A stretch of 64,000 bases of DNA from NCBI GenBank assembly GCA_034509495.1, contig CM067506.1, positions 15,136,528-15,200,527 of the forward strand, given 5' to 3'. Shown here in pieces: positions 1 through 12,241 of this stretch (the first letter of the stretch is position 1; the number at the start of each line of letters is the position of its first letter). The stretch is from Acestrorhynchus altus. Taxonomy: Eukaryota > Chordata > Actinopteri > Characiformes > Acestrorhynchidae. The position numbers and the translations under genes are program-made. The notes under the pieces were generated by a model. That model was not told the origin of the DNA and made no database searches. It saw nothing but the letters and a program-made list of their open reading frames with translations.

Positions 1-235
1 CATAAAGAACCGTACACAGGTCAAATACATTTAAGTAGAGTCATTTTACCTGGTCATTGTGTGACATGTATGATTTTTTTTCTTTATTTTTAGCAAGACA
101 TTGGTCTGAATCATGTCAGGCAAGATGACAAAAATCAAACTGTAAATGTACATGGATCACTACTTTAATTTTCTCTTCTTTTCTTGTGAATATGTATGTA
201 TATGAATGTGAAAAATGTAACGTTTTTTTGTGTGC

Positions 236-275
<40 letters not shown>

Positions 276-800
276 AATTACAAAATGTCTATGTGTATAC
301 AATAACACACAAGAGAATAAAAGCACACATTTGATTTGATTTACTTATTAGTGGTTTGTTTTCTTTCCCATTTTAACACTTATTATGTTTTGATTATGCA
401 CATGCATGGAAATGAGGAGCCATCACAGTGAAATAGAGACCAGATGAGGAACACCTACCAGCTGAATAAATAAAAGACAAAAAAGCAACAACATAAAAGT
501 CACGCTGAGAAAATATTCACCATTAAAGTGAATTATAATTTGATGCGAATGTTTAGTCTTTCTATTTTACATGCTTGAGAAGGGAACTGCGCTAATGTTC
601 AGAACCTATTTAGAATTATATCAGTGCACATTTGCTTACATAATCATTTAAATGTCAGTGTTATAGAATAAAGTGAGCTCTTTAAGTTTACAGTATTAGA
701 CTTTTTGAACTCACCAACTAAAACTGTTTTGGTATTTATATATTATATGGGCCTTTATCTGAACTCACAAATGGAAATTTTCTTAATTTTCTTAATTAGA
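1..800. other. AT-rich non-coding stretch
   Basis: Contains a (TA)n tract at about 239-273 and otherwise AT-rich single-copy-looking DNA. No convincing open frame, RNA gene or transposon signature was seen. Confidence 0.6.
239..273. repeat. (TA)n microsatellite
   Basis: Uninterrupted TA dinucleotides, about 35 bp, following an AT-rich GTATGTATATG-like lead-in. Confidence 0.95.
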
Positions 801-957
801 CACCTCAATGCCACATCTTAAATTTTGCTGTTTGTTTCAGTTGTTCTTTGCATAATATTAAAATCAAATGTTAATAGAAATGTTTGAAAATGTTTACATT
901 GACTTCCAGTGAAAGTCAATTAGTTTATGTCCTTCTGTAAAGTTTGGAGATATTTTG
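801..957 (-). mobile_element. MITE family A copy (reverse, decayed)
   Basis: Reverse complement matches the left and middle parts of a small inverted-repeat element seen elsewhere in the window: an end reading TATCTCCAAACTTTACAG, then ACTTTCACTGGAAGTCAATG, then an ATTTCTATT segment and TGCAAAGAACAACTG. The far terminus is too degraded to place exactly. It is non-coding. Confidence 0.55.
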
Positions 958-1365
958 TGACAACAAAAACAAGCTAGTGTTAAATTGTTACCCTTTTTGA
1001 GGACAAATCAGGGAAAGCTTGACTGCACGCACACTGGTGTTGAAATGCTGCAGTTCATAATCAACTTCATTAACACTGTGTTTAAATCCTAAAATACAAA
1101 TGATAGTGGCTTTAAAAGCAAATGAGTGTTTATTATTTATGATATTAGAGTTCCTATCAATGCTGCAATGGAAAAAAATAGAGTGTTCATTATACAACAA
1201 TGGCTGTATAAAGTAGACTCCACACCTTCAAAAAAAAAAAAAAGAAGAAGCAGCAGATTTAGCTTTAACTCTAGGCAGCATCATCCAGCTAGTTTAACCA
1301 CTTTCTGCAGGGAGACTTCTCAAATGCCTCATTGCCTAATCATGTGGAAGTGACAACGGCCCAAC

Positions 1366-1368
<3 letters not shown>

Positions 1369-1409
<41 letters not shown>
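1369..1409. repeat. (TC)n microsatellite
   Basis: About 41 bp of perfect TC repeats. Frames reading LSLSLS or RERERE across it are artefacts of the repeat. Confidence 0.97.
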
Positions 1410-1411
<2 letters not shown>

Positions 1412-1539
1412 CCTTCTTTCTTTCATTCTCTATCCCTCCTCCTGCTCTTGCACGCTCACACACCCATGCTCTCTCGTTCTCTCTCTGCTCTGTTCTTTCT
1501 ATTTTCATTTCTTCATTCTTTGTAAGTTTGGGGAAGCTA

Positions 1540-1693
1540 TTAAAGCAACAGTAAATGGCTTCACAAGTGACATTTGCTGACATTCAAGGAAGTGCATTTA
1601 TCAGCCAAGTACAGTTCACCTCGGTGAATGAAATCCATTTGTGCCGATGTGTCTGCCTGGTGGCCTCTCCCTCCCTTCTCCACCCCCCCAACC

Positions 1694-1745
<52 letters not shown>

Positions 1746-1975
1746 AATTGATGCCCAGCGCACAGGGAAATGGCGAGGTGGCGCGCGGAGCGGCGGCTGC
1801 TCTCAAATGTCACATTGGAAAATCTTTAATGGGCTAAGTGTAGCCTTTCCGGCCCCAACTTGTCAGGTAATCAGAAATCTCTCTGACTCCTCTCCCCCTC
1901 TCCCCACATCGCCCGAGCTCCACGGGGCCACAGCCCACCTCTAATTACACGTTATTCTGATCGGAACTCCAGGAC
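1540..1975. promoter_or_regulatory. Candidate conserved non-coding block, split by a (CT)n array
   Basis: Complex, non-repetitive sequence on both sides of the microsatellite at 1697-1743. The right half (1744-1975) is clearly GC-richer than its surroundings, with GGCGCGCGG and a TCTAATTACACG homeodomain-like site. Open frames exist on both strands but none has a recognisable domain. The regulatory reading is inferred from sequence character only. Confidence 0.35.
1697..1743. repeat. (CT)n microsatellite
   Basis: About 47 bp of perfect CT repeats following a C-rich lead-in. Confidence 0.97.
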
Positions 1976-2412
1976 CGTGAAACAGGTAGACTGCTTTTAA
2001 AAGTCAAGATATTGGAGCAGGAATGTGCTTCTGCTTGGTTATACATTTGTTTAGCATCTGATTCTGTCTCGTGCAGCTCTGTGCAACACTTACTAAACAG
2101 TAGGGCCTGTATGCACATCATTTGCCAAAAAAACCCCAAAATCAACAACAACAAAAACAATCAACAAAAACCTAATTTAGTTGTGACTGTCCAGCATTCT
2201 CCTGTCGGTTCCACGTGGCTTTCACATGGGTGGAACCCGGTGGATATGAGCTCTCAATGGGATTGTTTTATTACTGGGACTTAGTTGGGATTCCCAATTT
2301 GGCCCCATCCTTACACAGACCCTTTTAGAGCCCTGGTTGAGCAGCCCTATATTGCTGAAGGTCACTCCTCAAGCACCCTGAAACTGAGCCTTAGCACCTT
2401 GAGAAAAATCAA
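1976..2412. other. Intergenic stretch, nothing recognised
   Basis: Unique-looking sequence of moderate composition. No domain-bearing open frame, RNA gene or repeat family was recognised. Confidence 0.5.
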
Positions 2413-2437
2413 GTGTGTGTGTGTGTGTGTGTGTGTG
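2413..2437. repeat. (GT)n microsatellite
   Basis: Twelve GT units. Confidence 0.93.
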
Positions 2438-2738
2438 GTCAGCCAGTCATCCATGGATATTACCATACATATTAAATAGGGTAAAAGACACTTGTCTGTG
2501 TGCTGTGTCAGTGATTCCTCCAGGAATCTAAAATATATTAATTTTTCCTACACACTCAGCCCAGCTCTCTTGTTAATTTGCCCTTGCCCACAACATCTCA
2601 GTATTTGATGAGAAAATTATATTTATTATTATTTACTTATTGTGTCTTGTTACACAAAATATTCATCACTTTTTTATATTTGCCAATTAGTTGGCATGAA
2701 TAGTCCAAATTATTAATTGGAGGAGTCACTACATTTGC

Positions 2739-2960
2739 ATTTACATTTGCGGCATTTAGCAGACGCCCTTATCCAGAGCGACTTACAAAAGTGCTAAGTC
2801 ACTTAGAATACCCTTAGCTAGTACACAAGGCTGGAATCTAGAGATTCCTCACTTGTATCATTGAGTGCTCAACACCCCTAAAGCTCTGATCCTAGAATCG
2901 CACTGACACACATACAATCTCACACGGGTCCCATTAACAACCTGATGAGCAGTTGTAAAA
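2739..2960 (+). repeat. Teleost dispersed repeat with GCATTTAGCAGACGC core
   Basis: The segment at 2752-2790 carries the core GGCATTTAGCAGACGCCC followed by TTATCCAGAGCGACTTAC, which I recognise as a motif repeated many times in teleost genomes. Sequence after 2810 is more diverged, so the right boundary is approximate. I cannot assign a transposon superfamily. Non-coding. Confidence 0.65.
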
Positions 2961-4560
2961 CCAGATGGTGCCCATGTTTAATCCTTACTGTTCCATCTCT
3001 GTTCCTGGTTTGCCAACATGAAACCCGAGGACAAAACTTTCTGGTTCTCAGTTGGGCCATACAGTGCTCACCTAAACAAGCTAGGTGATTTGTTTTAGTT
3101 GTCCATCGGTCTGTGTGTTTAGTACTGATGTAATACTTATCAGATCCTATAAGCCTATAGATGATATGTGACCAATCTGCCCTCAGCATTATGTCTATGT
3201 CATGATTACGGTAAACTGCTCTAAGCCTTCCAGAACAACATAAGCTCTCCAGACTAAAACGATTAACACAAATATTTTCTTCTCTACCTTGTTTACACAT
3301 CCAGGTGCCTTAATAATTGCCATTCCTGTCAGTCCTGTCTGTTGTAGTGCAATCTTCTTTAAACTGGGTGCATATTTCAGCTAGAGTGTGTTTGTTCCTA
3401 TTTTTGCATTTTGTCTGTTGATACAGACTGAGAACTGGAAACAAGGTCAGGTGAATTTGCTGGTCAGTCAAATCACCAGTATGTCTCACACAAATGTTTG
3501 GACCCAATACAGTTGTCCTCCTGGAATGTGCGAGTGTTAGCTGTGCTCTGATTGGACATGGGTCACAAGAGTTAGTGGAAGAGTGGGCTACCTAGGACAG
3601 GAACTCACTTAAGAAGGTGATGCAAATTTTACTCGACAGGATTGGCACTGCTATTAAGGCAAGGGGAAGTGTCACCAAATGTTAGAAAAGAACTATAAAT
3701 ATGAGCACAGTCCTAAAAACAATATAGCTATCTGACCATTACAAACTGCTAAACTAGAAAGAATTCTGCACACAGGTTTTGTTGCAATTTTAGGATTGCC
3801 ATTACAAATTGTTGCTAAAACTGTGAAAAAAACACAAACATCAACATTGTTTCTAGCTTACTTTACATGATATTTAGTTATACTCTTACTAAGCAATGCC
3901 TTAAAACAGCATTTCACAAAAAATGCTCCTTTTTTGCCCCTGGGTTCCTCCTCCAGTTGCAGAGAGTAATTCACTTTCAACCCACTGTTGTGAATACATA
4001 TTGCAATTTGAGTGCCTTCATATTTAGTTATAATGTTAATTTATGAAAGAGATGAGAGCTATAGAACCAGAATCTGAAGTGAAAGAAGATTGAAGACTGA
4101 TCAACATGACTTGGGTAATGCAGTGTTACACAGTTATGGTGAGAGGTCATGTGAACCCACGCCGAAGTTACATGTAGTAGAGCAGTAGTGCAGTCACAGT
4201 ACAACATAAGTGCCATTCTCCCTAATAGACATAATGGAGCAACAAAATAATTTATATTTGAAGGTATAGTTTCTTTATGATTTTGCTTTTCAGTACTTGG
4301 ACAATACGACGAGTTTGGATAATAAAATCAGCAATAAGAGAGAAATTGGTAATGGGAGGAAAAGAATCAGTGTATTATTAGTATTATTTTATTATTACTT
4401 TAATTGATGGAATGTATGTTTGCAATACATATTTGTTATATAATAAATATAATAAAGATAAAGATAATTAAATAAATAAAAAAGTACAAAATTGCCAGTT
4501 ATTATTTTGCCATAAAAGGCCCCTTTCTGTGTGCCCACCAGTCAAATGCCCTCTACAGGA
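2961..4560. other. Unassigned stretch next to a teleost repeat
   Basis: A 126-codon minus-strand open frame lies at 2920-3300, rich in Cys, Arg and His, without a domain I know. It overlaps the dispersed repeat at its 3' end and may be internal sequence of that element or a chance frame. From 3540 to 4560 the DNA is AT-rich with no recognised feature. Confidence 0.35.
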
Positions 4561-4569
4561 TTGATGCCA

Positions 4570-4770
4570 GTGCAGCAGAGCAATGTTAGTCTGACATTAG
4601 CTTTGTCATTAGCATAGTGGCAGTGCTGCTGCGTGAAGGTGATTAAAATGCAAATTCAGGAGGAGCGCTGCTCTTCAGGGTGCTTTGTGTGGGACAATAG
4701 ACAGGTCAGGCTGGGCCTTGCACAGCCACGAGGAGGCATTGTTAGAGAAACCGCTGGAAAGTGGTGGCCA
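4570..4770. promoter_or_regulatory. Candidate conserved non-coding element with octamer
   Basis: Complex block of higher GC than its AT-rich neighbours. It contains a perfect POU octamer ATGCAAAT at 4648-4655, next to GATTAAA. No open frame of note. Regulatory role is inference. Confidence 0.35.
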
Positions 4771-4883
4771 GTGCTGGGTTTTCCATCCACCACCCCATTC
4801 AGCATGAGTTAATAACGTTATTATTGAAGGGGATGGACATCAGCACAGTGGCTCTGATGTTCATGTATGATGGGAAGGTAAGG

Positions 4884-4942
<59 letters not shown>
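4884..4942. repeat. Compound (GT)n(GA)n microsatellite
   Basis: GT units at 4884-4921 pass directly into GA units at 4922-4942. The short frame reading CVCVCV then RERERE is a repeat artefact. Confidence 0.97.
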
Positions 4943-4945
<3 letters not shown>

Positions 4946-6428
4946 GAATGAAAGAATTAAGGGACCCTAAATATCCTGCATCTGAAATAATGTCAGTTCA
5001 TACTATATCACACTATATACCAGTCCAGTATCTGGTCTACTATTAATACTGTATATACATAACAGATTAAGTTCAGGTGTATTTTTAATATATACCATAC
5101 ATTGTAATTTACTTTTTTACAACATGTAAAACATCAGCAGCATAGTTGTGTAAAAATGTAGTTTGAAATCATTACCGTATTGTAATTTAATGTGCTTTTT
5201 ACTTACTATAGACATAACTGAATCCAGAATCTTAAACTATAAGAATATTTAAAAGAAAGCTTGGAAAACATGACTGTAAATATTATCTAATTATTTTTGA
5301 GTCTGTGAAAAGTGATGATTGTCAGTTAAAGCTGAACATCATCACAATAGGAGCAAAATTACAAACACTGTGCCACGTATGAAACTGATTGTATTTCTCT
5401 TTCTGAAAGGTTCATTGTTGTGACCTCCCATCTGACTCGCACATGAAAGTATATAAGCAAGGACATAAAGGTAGCCAATCAAAATGGAACCAACAAACTT
5501 CTAATAACTGGGGTTTAGCTTTGTATAGATGTGTGGATGGAGCGTCTGATTCTGAGAATAGTATTCCAGAGTTTTAGTTACAACATATATTTAAAAGTTC
5601 GGAATAATGTGTCAACCACATGTCATTATCATGATACTATGGTCTCTATTAATCTCACATAGCATGGCTTCTTATACACCATATCACCCTGTAGCTCAGA
5701 GAAAGATAACACTGAAGAAAGCCATTATGGTGCATAATGGCAAGGTGAAGCTAGCTTTTAAACATGCTCTTATAAGACTCCAAGCACAGGCAGTAATATA
5801 AACAGTAGCACTAATCTATACTGTCACCTGTCCCTGACATGCTTCCACACTCCTCTTCTTTTTCATTGTACTTTTCCCCCTCACGCTCTATGCTGCACAA
5901 TGCCAATGCGCCCTGCACTCTTAAAGTCTCACTTCGACTCCTGCACAAAGCCGCCGCTACCACGTAGTGCTGTGAGAGCGCTGCTCCTTGGCGCATGCCC
6001 GTGGCCTTAAACTGAAGATGGCCTTTCTATTGCCAAGCAGGTCGGGTATTCATGGGGATATGGACTATGGACACGGAGGCACCTGAATGGAACTGAACTC
6101 TTATGTCAGCAAGTGCTCCACAGAAACAACTCCATTTCCCTTGCACACAGGTACGAAAGAGCTGTCAAGGCTGTTTGTCACAGTGGCATTGACCTCCAAC
6201 GAATGACTTCAAGTTGATGCCAGTGGAGAGAAGGTTCAGCTCAATGCATGTGAGGAAACACAAAACCGCCCATTGTGTGAGCACGCGCTTGCGTAGGCCC
6301 ACATACATAAAGAGACGAGGCAATACATTGACCTACGACACACAATCTCTACAACCGATTCCTTGTGACAAACACAGTGCTCTGCAAAAGATCCCGCAAG
6401 GAACAGTGATTCTAATCTACATCAGTTG
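4943..6428. other. Intergenic stretch
   Basis: AT-rich and featureless to about 5800. From about 5860 to 6080 the DNA is GC-richer and complex (CGCCGCTACCACGTAG, GCGCATGCCCG) and could be a small regulatory island. No coding signal. Confidence 0.4.
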
Positions 6429-6474
<46 letters not shown>

Positions 6475-6502
6475 TTTATTATTATTATTATTATTATTAT
6501 TA
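6429..6502. repeat. (ATT)n microsatellite, interrupted
   Basis: Two ATT tracts (6429-6472 and about 6476-6502) split by AATTTT. It produces an artefactual poly-isoleucine frame. Confidence 0.95.
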
Positions 6503-6701
6503 ATTAATTTATTTTTTACGTTACAACCATACACACAACAGCTGATAAGATTGTTGTTGAGATTTGTATATAATACTAAATTTCAGAGCTTTCTTTCCAA
6601 CAGTAATCCCTGTCAGTCATTTCAGGAACCTTACACCATTGAGTCTTCTTGAAGAAGAGCAATAAAGTACTCTGTCTGAGAGGAATCAGCTTAGTGTATC
6701 T

Positions 6702-6702
<1 letters not shown>

Positions 6703-6741
<39 letters not shown>
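6703..6741. repeat. (GA)n microsatellite
   Basis: About 39 bp of GA repeats. Confidence 0.96.
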
Positions 6742-6745
<4 letters not shown>

Positions 6746-9109
6746 AGAAAGCAGAGTTATGGCTGAAACAGCAAAGGTCATTTTCAGATGGTATCAAGGT
6801 TGTCACAAGCATACAGACACACACTGCAAACAATAGCAGGTCGTTGTAGGGGTGACACCTTCATACCCATAGCTGTCAGGGACCAGACAAGGATGCATGC
6901 ACATCCCAGGACTATGTTAGAGGGGGAGGTCACTGTCAGTGCAACTGGGGGTCTGTAACACACACACAAGCATGCACATGCATGGCATGACTGGCTATTA
7001 GTATATGTGCAAACGTCGCTCAGCAAGGCATGTCCACACATTTCCTCAGACAGCCTGTCTGAAAAGTGCTTTTCTGTGTAAAAAAAACCCCTGAGAAGTG
7101 TTTTTATTTATTTATTTTTTAACCCCTATGTATAAAGCCCCTTGACACCAGGCTACTGCTGACAGAGCACAGTGTCTGAAAAACTGTCCCAGTTATGATA
7201 TCATGCCTCGAAAAATAGATGGCTATCCCTTGCCTCATCAGTGCACTGGCCCAGAATTAGCATGAATCCCTGGGCCAAGCCACACTTATCAATATGACTC
7301 AACACACTAATCTTCGCTTGTTATGCTCACACAATCTCCCCACTGTTGCCACATATGTTGATGTTTTTCTAATTGAAATTTAATTCTAAACCACACAAGA
7401 GGACATTTGGGCCTGAAGGCAGGGTGAGAACGTACAAGAGATAAGGTTTCCCTGAAACAATTCATCCCATGTTGTCTTCAACTATTAGTGTTTCAGATCT
7501 GCCTTCAGCAATGGTACTGAAAAGAGACAGTATGTGATATTCGACTGGCAGAGTTTAATTTTACATTAAGGTACACCTTTGGATGCTAGATTTATTCAAT
7601 TCTGAGACTTAATAATAACATGATTATTACTAAGACTATAATACAATACTCAAGTTAGAAGAGTGAGGAATTTAGTTTAGGAGTCTAAAAGTGTTGTTTT
7701 GGAGGCTAAAACACAATTGAAATTTAATGTATGTTCTTTAGGGAGCATCAGAAAAATCGCCTCTACCACCATAAATATCAAAGTGGGAAAAATTCCACTG
7801 TAAGTACAGCTGCTGATGCTTCCAGGGACTACAATAGCAGCCGTTCTTACAAAAATACTACTAATAATAATTATAGTTTGGAAATTGTGGCGTCTGTTGT
7901 CCTGCCCCTAACTGAAAGAAATTAGTTCTGCTGCAGAGTCTCTCCCAAATTGGGTGTTTTAGGGAAAGTGGATTACTAGATTTAGGTTGAGGGACCATAT
8001 AGAAGCTTTATCGGGCCATTTGTGGCCCGTGGGCCATATGTTGACCATCCTGACATAGATGATTGTAGGCTACATGTAAACCAGTAGTGGTGGAGAGAAA
8101 GACTGAAATAGACACTTTTAATCCAATGAATGTAACTTTGTTGTAGTGGTTTGCCAAAATGCACAATTCCCATGACTTCGTAGCTGCTTACCTTATTATG
8201 ATTGTTCAAGAACAGAATTGAAACATGTGTTTGTTTGTTTTTTCTTTTTCATTTTTTGTTATATTCAACCAAGGCAGCTCAAAAGCCATGTTTCGGCCAA
8301 GCTGTGGTTTCAAAAATGTTTTTAGTCTTCATTTGTAAAAATGTGGGTTAGCTTAACCCTGCTGCTACACATGTAATGCAACACAAATAAAACTAATTCC
8401 ATCCACTGGCTTGCTCAATAACATCTGCTTGTTCACTGGTTATGCATTGCAGATGGACAAATTAATATATGCCCATTGGCATGAAGGCCACGTTTTGTGA
8501 GATTCCAGCTGTCCATAGGAATGGTCTGTCCCTGCAGGAAGCTGAATAATGTCAGTAACTTGCATGGTGTTTTCAGCAATGCTCTCCATGTTTGATGTAC
8601 AAGTCCAATGAGATCATGGAGGGGGGTTGCCAGGAATGTGGAAAAGGCCTGGAAATTATCATGGCCAACTGTTAATCCTTCAAAATTATGTTGCACAGGA
8701 GGACGCTGGTTTGGTGGTGGGATGGCAATTGAAAACTGCCAAAGGCATGCTTTGTATGTGTGTGGGTTATCTCTTTTATCTCAAGTCAGATTGGTGACTG
8801 CACAGTTTTTCCTACTTTTATTCTTTGTGGTAATGAGGAGGAGGAGGGAGATGTAGATGACAAGAATTACCAATAGGATAAGAACTCCTACTGACTGCAA
8901 TAAATACCAGGCTGATAAGTTGATGACATTTATGAAAATTTCATCTGATCTGAATGTGTATAGCCATTAGTGCAAGGACGACATTAAGTCTGAACATTAC
9001 ATGAGAATCGTGGGCAGACAAAGCATAAACATTTTTTTAGGTGACAGGAAAGAATGCTTTGTACTTAATCTAAGGAGGAATGTCAGGTGTTAACATTACA
9101 CTGCTCCAG

Positions 9110-9110
<1 letters not shown>
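6742..9110. other. Intergenic stretch with a possible element end
   Basis: Mostly unassigned. At 8011-8051 the sequence GGCCATTTGTGGCCCGTGGG followed by CCATATGTTGACCATCC resembles ends of dispersed elements common in animal genomes, but no partner end was found. A minus-strand 87-codon frame at 8433-8696 shows no known domain. Confidence 0.35.

Positions 9111-9158
<48 letters not shown>
9111..9158. repeat. (AC)n microsatellite
   Basis: About 48 bp of perfect CA repeats. Confidence 0.97.
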
Positions 9159-9159
<1 letters not shown>

Positions 9160-9335
9160 CCCTGTAATTCTCTAGACTGTGTCATTAACCACAGCACTTC
9201 CTGAAATTGCTGTCAATCGGCATTAAAGGCTTTGTTTGGGCAGGGCCTACTCCTTGTGTGTGTGTACATATGTGATATGTATGTGTTTGTGCTGCACAAA
9301 ATGACAGATTTTGTCTTCTGAAGAAAGTGTGGAAA

Positions 9336-9381
9336 GTGTGTGTGTGTGTGTGTGTGTGTGCGTGTGTGTGTGTGTGTGTGT
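9336..9381. repeat. (GT)n microsatellite
   Basis: GT array with one CG interruption at 9361-9362. It is opposite in strand sense to the CA array about 180 bp upstream. Confidence 0.96.
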
Positions 9382-10290
9382 ACCCTGTATAAGTAGCACA
9401 TGCCTAGGCAGAGGAATTGTGCATGTCGCTTTCAGCACCTCTTAAGACACAAAGCCAGAGGATTGAGTTTCATCTCTCTCCGGCTTACACACACACTAAT
9501 GTTCAGCTGTAAAATCAGGCAATGAGATTACCTTCAATGCTGTGCCTGCTCAAGCAGAGCCTGCGGGCCAGCCTGAAGCCCTACTGTGGTAGCACTACTG
9601 TTTGTAAGCTCAGTGAGACATGGAGACATTGGCTGAGGTTTAGAAATCAGTATAGACTTCTGAGTTTCTCACAGTAGTTGTGTTTAGGAAAGTCACTGCA
9701 AGAGCTGATCTAGAATCAGTGATTTTAAACATGGTTACTCTCTGCCTTTGTGGTCCTGTGAAAGGTTATCTTTCTTTTTTGTTTTAAACTATGTGTTTCA
9801 TTGTCTTTATGTGACATATTCATGTGAGTATGAAAAAGTGGAAGTGTGATTATTCTATTATTTTGGAAAATTCTATTATTTTTGCCTTTTGTGTTGCATA
9901 TGAAAGAAATTGCCCAAGCAATTGCAACTTTTGTTTAAAATATATATTATATAGACTTGTCTTGGTGCTAGTATTTACTAGTATTATGTGAGTATTGTGA
10001 ATTTTTTTCCATAATTTAAAAAAGTATTAGTAATGCACCAAGAGAGTAGGGACCTGCCAATAAAAGGTAAGTTCTTTGCTTCCTAATAAATGTTGTTTAA
10101 TTATAGGCATGAGAAGTCAGTGCATGTGCCCATCTTGGGTGAGTGAATGTCTGTTTCTCAATATTTGGCCTTTTGTGTTTTTGTGTCCTCGTGTTCTTGC
10201 TTGTCATAATATTCCACTGCCCAAGTTACATTCTAATACTGAAGGTTGCATTAACCAAAAATGATTTCTAAATGTGTTCTTGCTCTACCT
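9382..10290. other. Intergenic stretch, nothing recognised
   Basis: AT-rich from about 9700 onward. No coding or repeat signature beyond short A/T runs. Confidence 0.5.
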
Positions 10291-10295
10291 CGACA

Positions 10296-10384
10296 GTCAA
10301 GCATGGTGGTGGTGTGATGGTCTGGGGCTGCTTTGCTGCTTCAGGATGACTTACTGTAAATGATGTATATAAAATTATGGAACA
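10296..10384 (+). pseudogene. Tc1-like transposase fragment
   Basis: The plus strand reads VKHGGGVMVWGCFAASG and then a stop. This matches the segment between the first and second catalytic Asp of Tc1-family DDE transposases (KHGGG..MVWGCF). Only about 30 codons are present, with no flanking transposase or terminal repeat, so it is a decayed fragment. It is followed directly by RTE-like sequence in the same orientation. Confidence 0.75.
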
Positions 10385-10431
10385 TGGGAAATGGGAATAC
10401 AATTTCCCATTTTATCCTAATGTGGAATATC

Positions 10432-10800
10432 TGTGCTGATCAACAAGATATGGTCAGGACAAACGGAATGGTTCCACATTGGCAAAGGAGTTAGACAAGG
10501 TTGCATACTATGACCATAACTGTTCAACCTGTATTCAGAACATATAATGAGAGAAGTAGGAATGGAGGAAGATGACTGAGGAGTCAGGATTGGTAGAAGA
10601 AACATCAATAACCTACGATGTGCAGATGATACTACTCTCATAGCAGGAAGTCTAGAAGACCTAAAGGTCCTTATGAAAAGGGTTAAAGATCAGAGTGAAA
10701 TGATGGGACATCAATATGAAGAAGACTAAAGTCATGATGACAGGAAACAGTGCCAGCTTTACCACTGACGGAGAAAACACTCACATAGTTACACTTCGTA
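10432..10800 (+). pseudogene. RTE-clade LINE reverse-transcriptase fragment (broken)
   Basis: The plus strand encodes KIWSGQTEWFHIGKGVRQGC, then LFNLYSEHIMREVGMEE, then RRNINNLRCADDTTLIAG. This is the palm of a non-LTR reverse transcriptase, closest in my memory to RTE/BovB elements. The catalytic YADD appears as CADD with both Asp retained. Stops replace two residues just after GVRQGCIL and another lies before GVRIGRRN. A frameshift near 10710 moves the downstream NMKKTKVMMTG motif (from about 10714) to another frame. No endonuclease domain is present. It cannot make active enzyme. RTE assignment is from motif memory. Confidence 0.75.
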
Positions 10801-10839
10801 CTCTCCACCGGAAACAACTGTTCACCTGGAGGACTGCAT

Positions 10840-10965
10840 CGACCACTTGGGGGGGTTCACCTAGAACAGAGTGCCAATCCACTTCTGGGCATACAGACAT
10901 ACATTGACTCACACACTTACATACATACACATTCATTTGCACATACCAGGACAATTTAGAGTAGA
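10840..10965 (+). repeat. Teleost LINE-tail-like repeat, copy 1
   Basis: A run with GAGTGCCAATCCACTTCTGG, then CA-rich text and CAATTTAGAGTAGAC matches a repeat common in fish whose typical order is 'GCCAGTCC..CACACACTCAC..CAATTTAGAGT..'. Two better copies lie at 14690-15010 and 26740-27020. Confidence 0.55.
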
Positions 10966-10969
10966 CAAA

Positions 10970-11140
10970 TGTGTGATTTGGTGACTGAGTGAGTTCTGGA
11001 ATGAATAAGTGATCATGTGATTGAGTGAGTGAGTTACTGAGTGAGTGGTTTGTTTAATTAATAATTGCTTGAGTGATTGATTCAATGAATAATTGATTGA
11101 GTGACTGAGTGAATGAGAGAGTGAGTGAGTGATTTTGAAT
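10970..11140. repeat. Degenerate GAGT/GATT tetranucleotide array
   Basis: About 170 bp with strong 4-bp periodicity built from TGAG, TGAT and TGAC units. Many substitutions suggest an old array. Confidence 0.8.
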
Positions 11141-11350
11141 TGGCGCAGTAAAGAGGCTGTGTTGAAGGCCAGCGTTGCTCTAATTAAAGCAGTCCGGCTC
11201 TCAGAACTGGCACGGTGGGCGCGCTCGCCTCAGCGTCTCTGAAACTGTTTTGAAAATCAATTATCTCAACAAACCAGCTGTAAGGAGTGCGTGCCAGACA
11301 CTTACCGCTGAAGTGAAGAACTTATTTCAAATTCATTACTGCACCCTCCA
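11140..11350. promoter_or_regulatory. Candidate conserved non-coding element
   Basis: Complex, GC-richer block between two tetranucleotide arrays. It contains CTCTAATTAAAGCAG and AAAATCAATTATCTC homeodomain-like sites. No coding frame. Regulatory role is inferred from composition, motif content and absence of repeats. Confidence 0.4.
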
Positions 11351-11352
11351 GC

Positions 11353-11354
11353 AT

Positions 11355-11409
<55 letters not shown>

Positions 11410-11413
11410 TTTT
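11353..11413. repeat. (ATTT)n microsatellite
   Basis: About fifteen perfect ATTT units directly abutting the candidate regulatory block. Confidence 0.97.
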
Positions 11414-11631
11414 CTGACACTGTGCAGTGCTGAAGGGTTTTTTTTTTTGCTTTTTTTTACCCCCTGCAGTTGTCATGTAATTTTAACTAGTTCACTGCTT
11501 CTCCTGCCTGCCCTGCTCCACTGCTCCAGCAACTTGATTGGCTCCTTTCATTTATTTATCACATGCAAATCACAGCACTCCTAGAAATGTTTTCCATGTT
11601 TTGAATGAATATTGATTTATATGGTCTAGTC

Positions 11632-11635
<4 letters not shown>

Positions 11636-11685
<50 letters not shown>

Positions 11686-11690
11686 ACTCC

Positions 11691-11730
<40 letters not shown>
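11636..11730. repeat. (TC)n and (GT)n arrays
   Basis: TC repeats at 11636-11681, then a 12-bp spacer, then GT repeats at 11694-11730 with one AT interruption. Confidence 0.96.
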
Positions 11731-11731
<1 letters not shown>

Positions 11732-11867
11732 GAGCAGGGCAGGGGGCTTAAGTAGATTGCTCCCAACATTATCTTTGCACTGTCAGAGTGAGTGAATGTT
11801 AGGACTGCTTGCACATTTTAATGAATTTTTTTGGTTGTCTCTTTTGCAGGGCAAATGACTGAGCAGG

Positions 11868-11872
<5 letters not shown>

Positions 11873-11921
<49 letters not shown>
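11873..11921. repeat. (GT)n microsatellite
   Basis: About 49 bp of GT repeats. Confidence 0.97.
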
Positions 11922-12179
11922 TAAAGAGGCTGCTTGTGTGTCAAGGACGTTAGAGGGCCAGACAGCTGATGGACACCAGTGTGTAGAGGATGTGATAGTG
12001 AGTTGATGCAATGTCACTCTCACTCTGATCTAAACAGCACACACATACACTCTCTCTTTCCTTCTTTCTCCCTTATTCTTCCCATCACTCAGACCCCCCC
12101 AACCCACTGGACTCCTCCATACTCCTCTTGCCCTCTTTCCAAGCTGCTCGTACATGATCAGTTTGTAAGAAGAAGAGAA

Positions 12180-12197
12180 CAGGAGGAGGAGGAGGAG

Positions 12198-12241
<44 letters not shown>

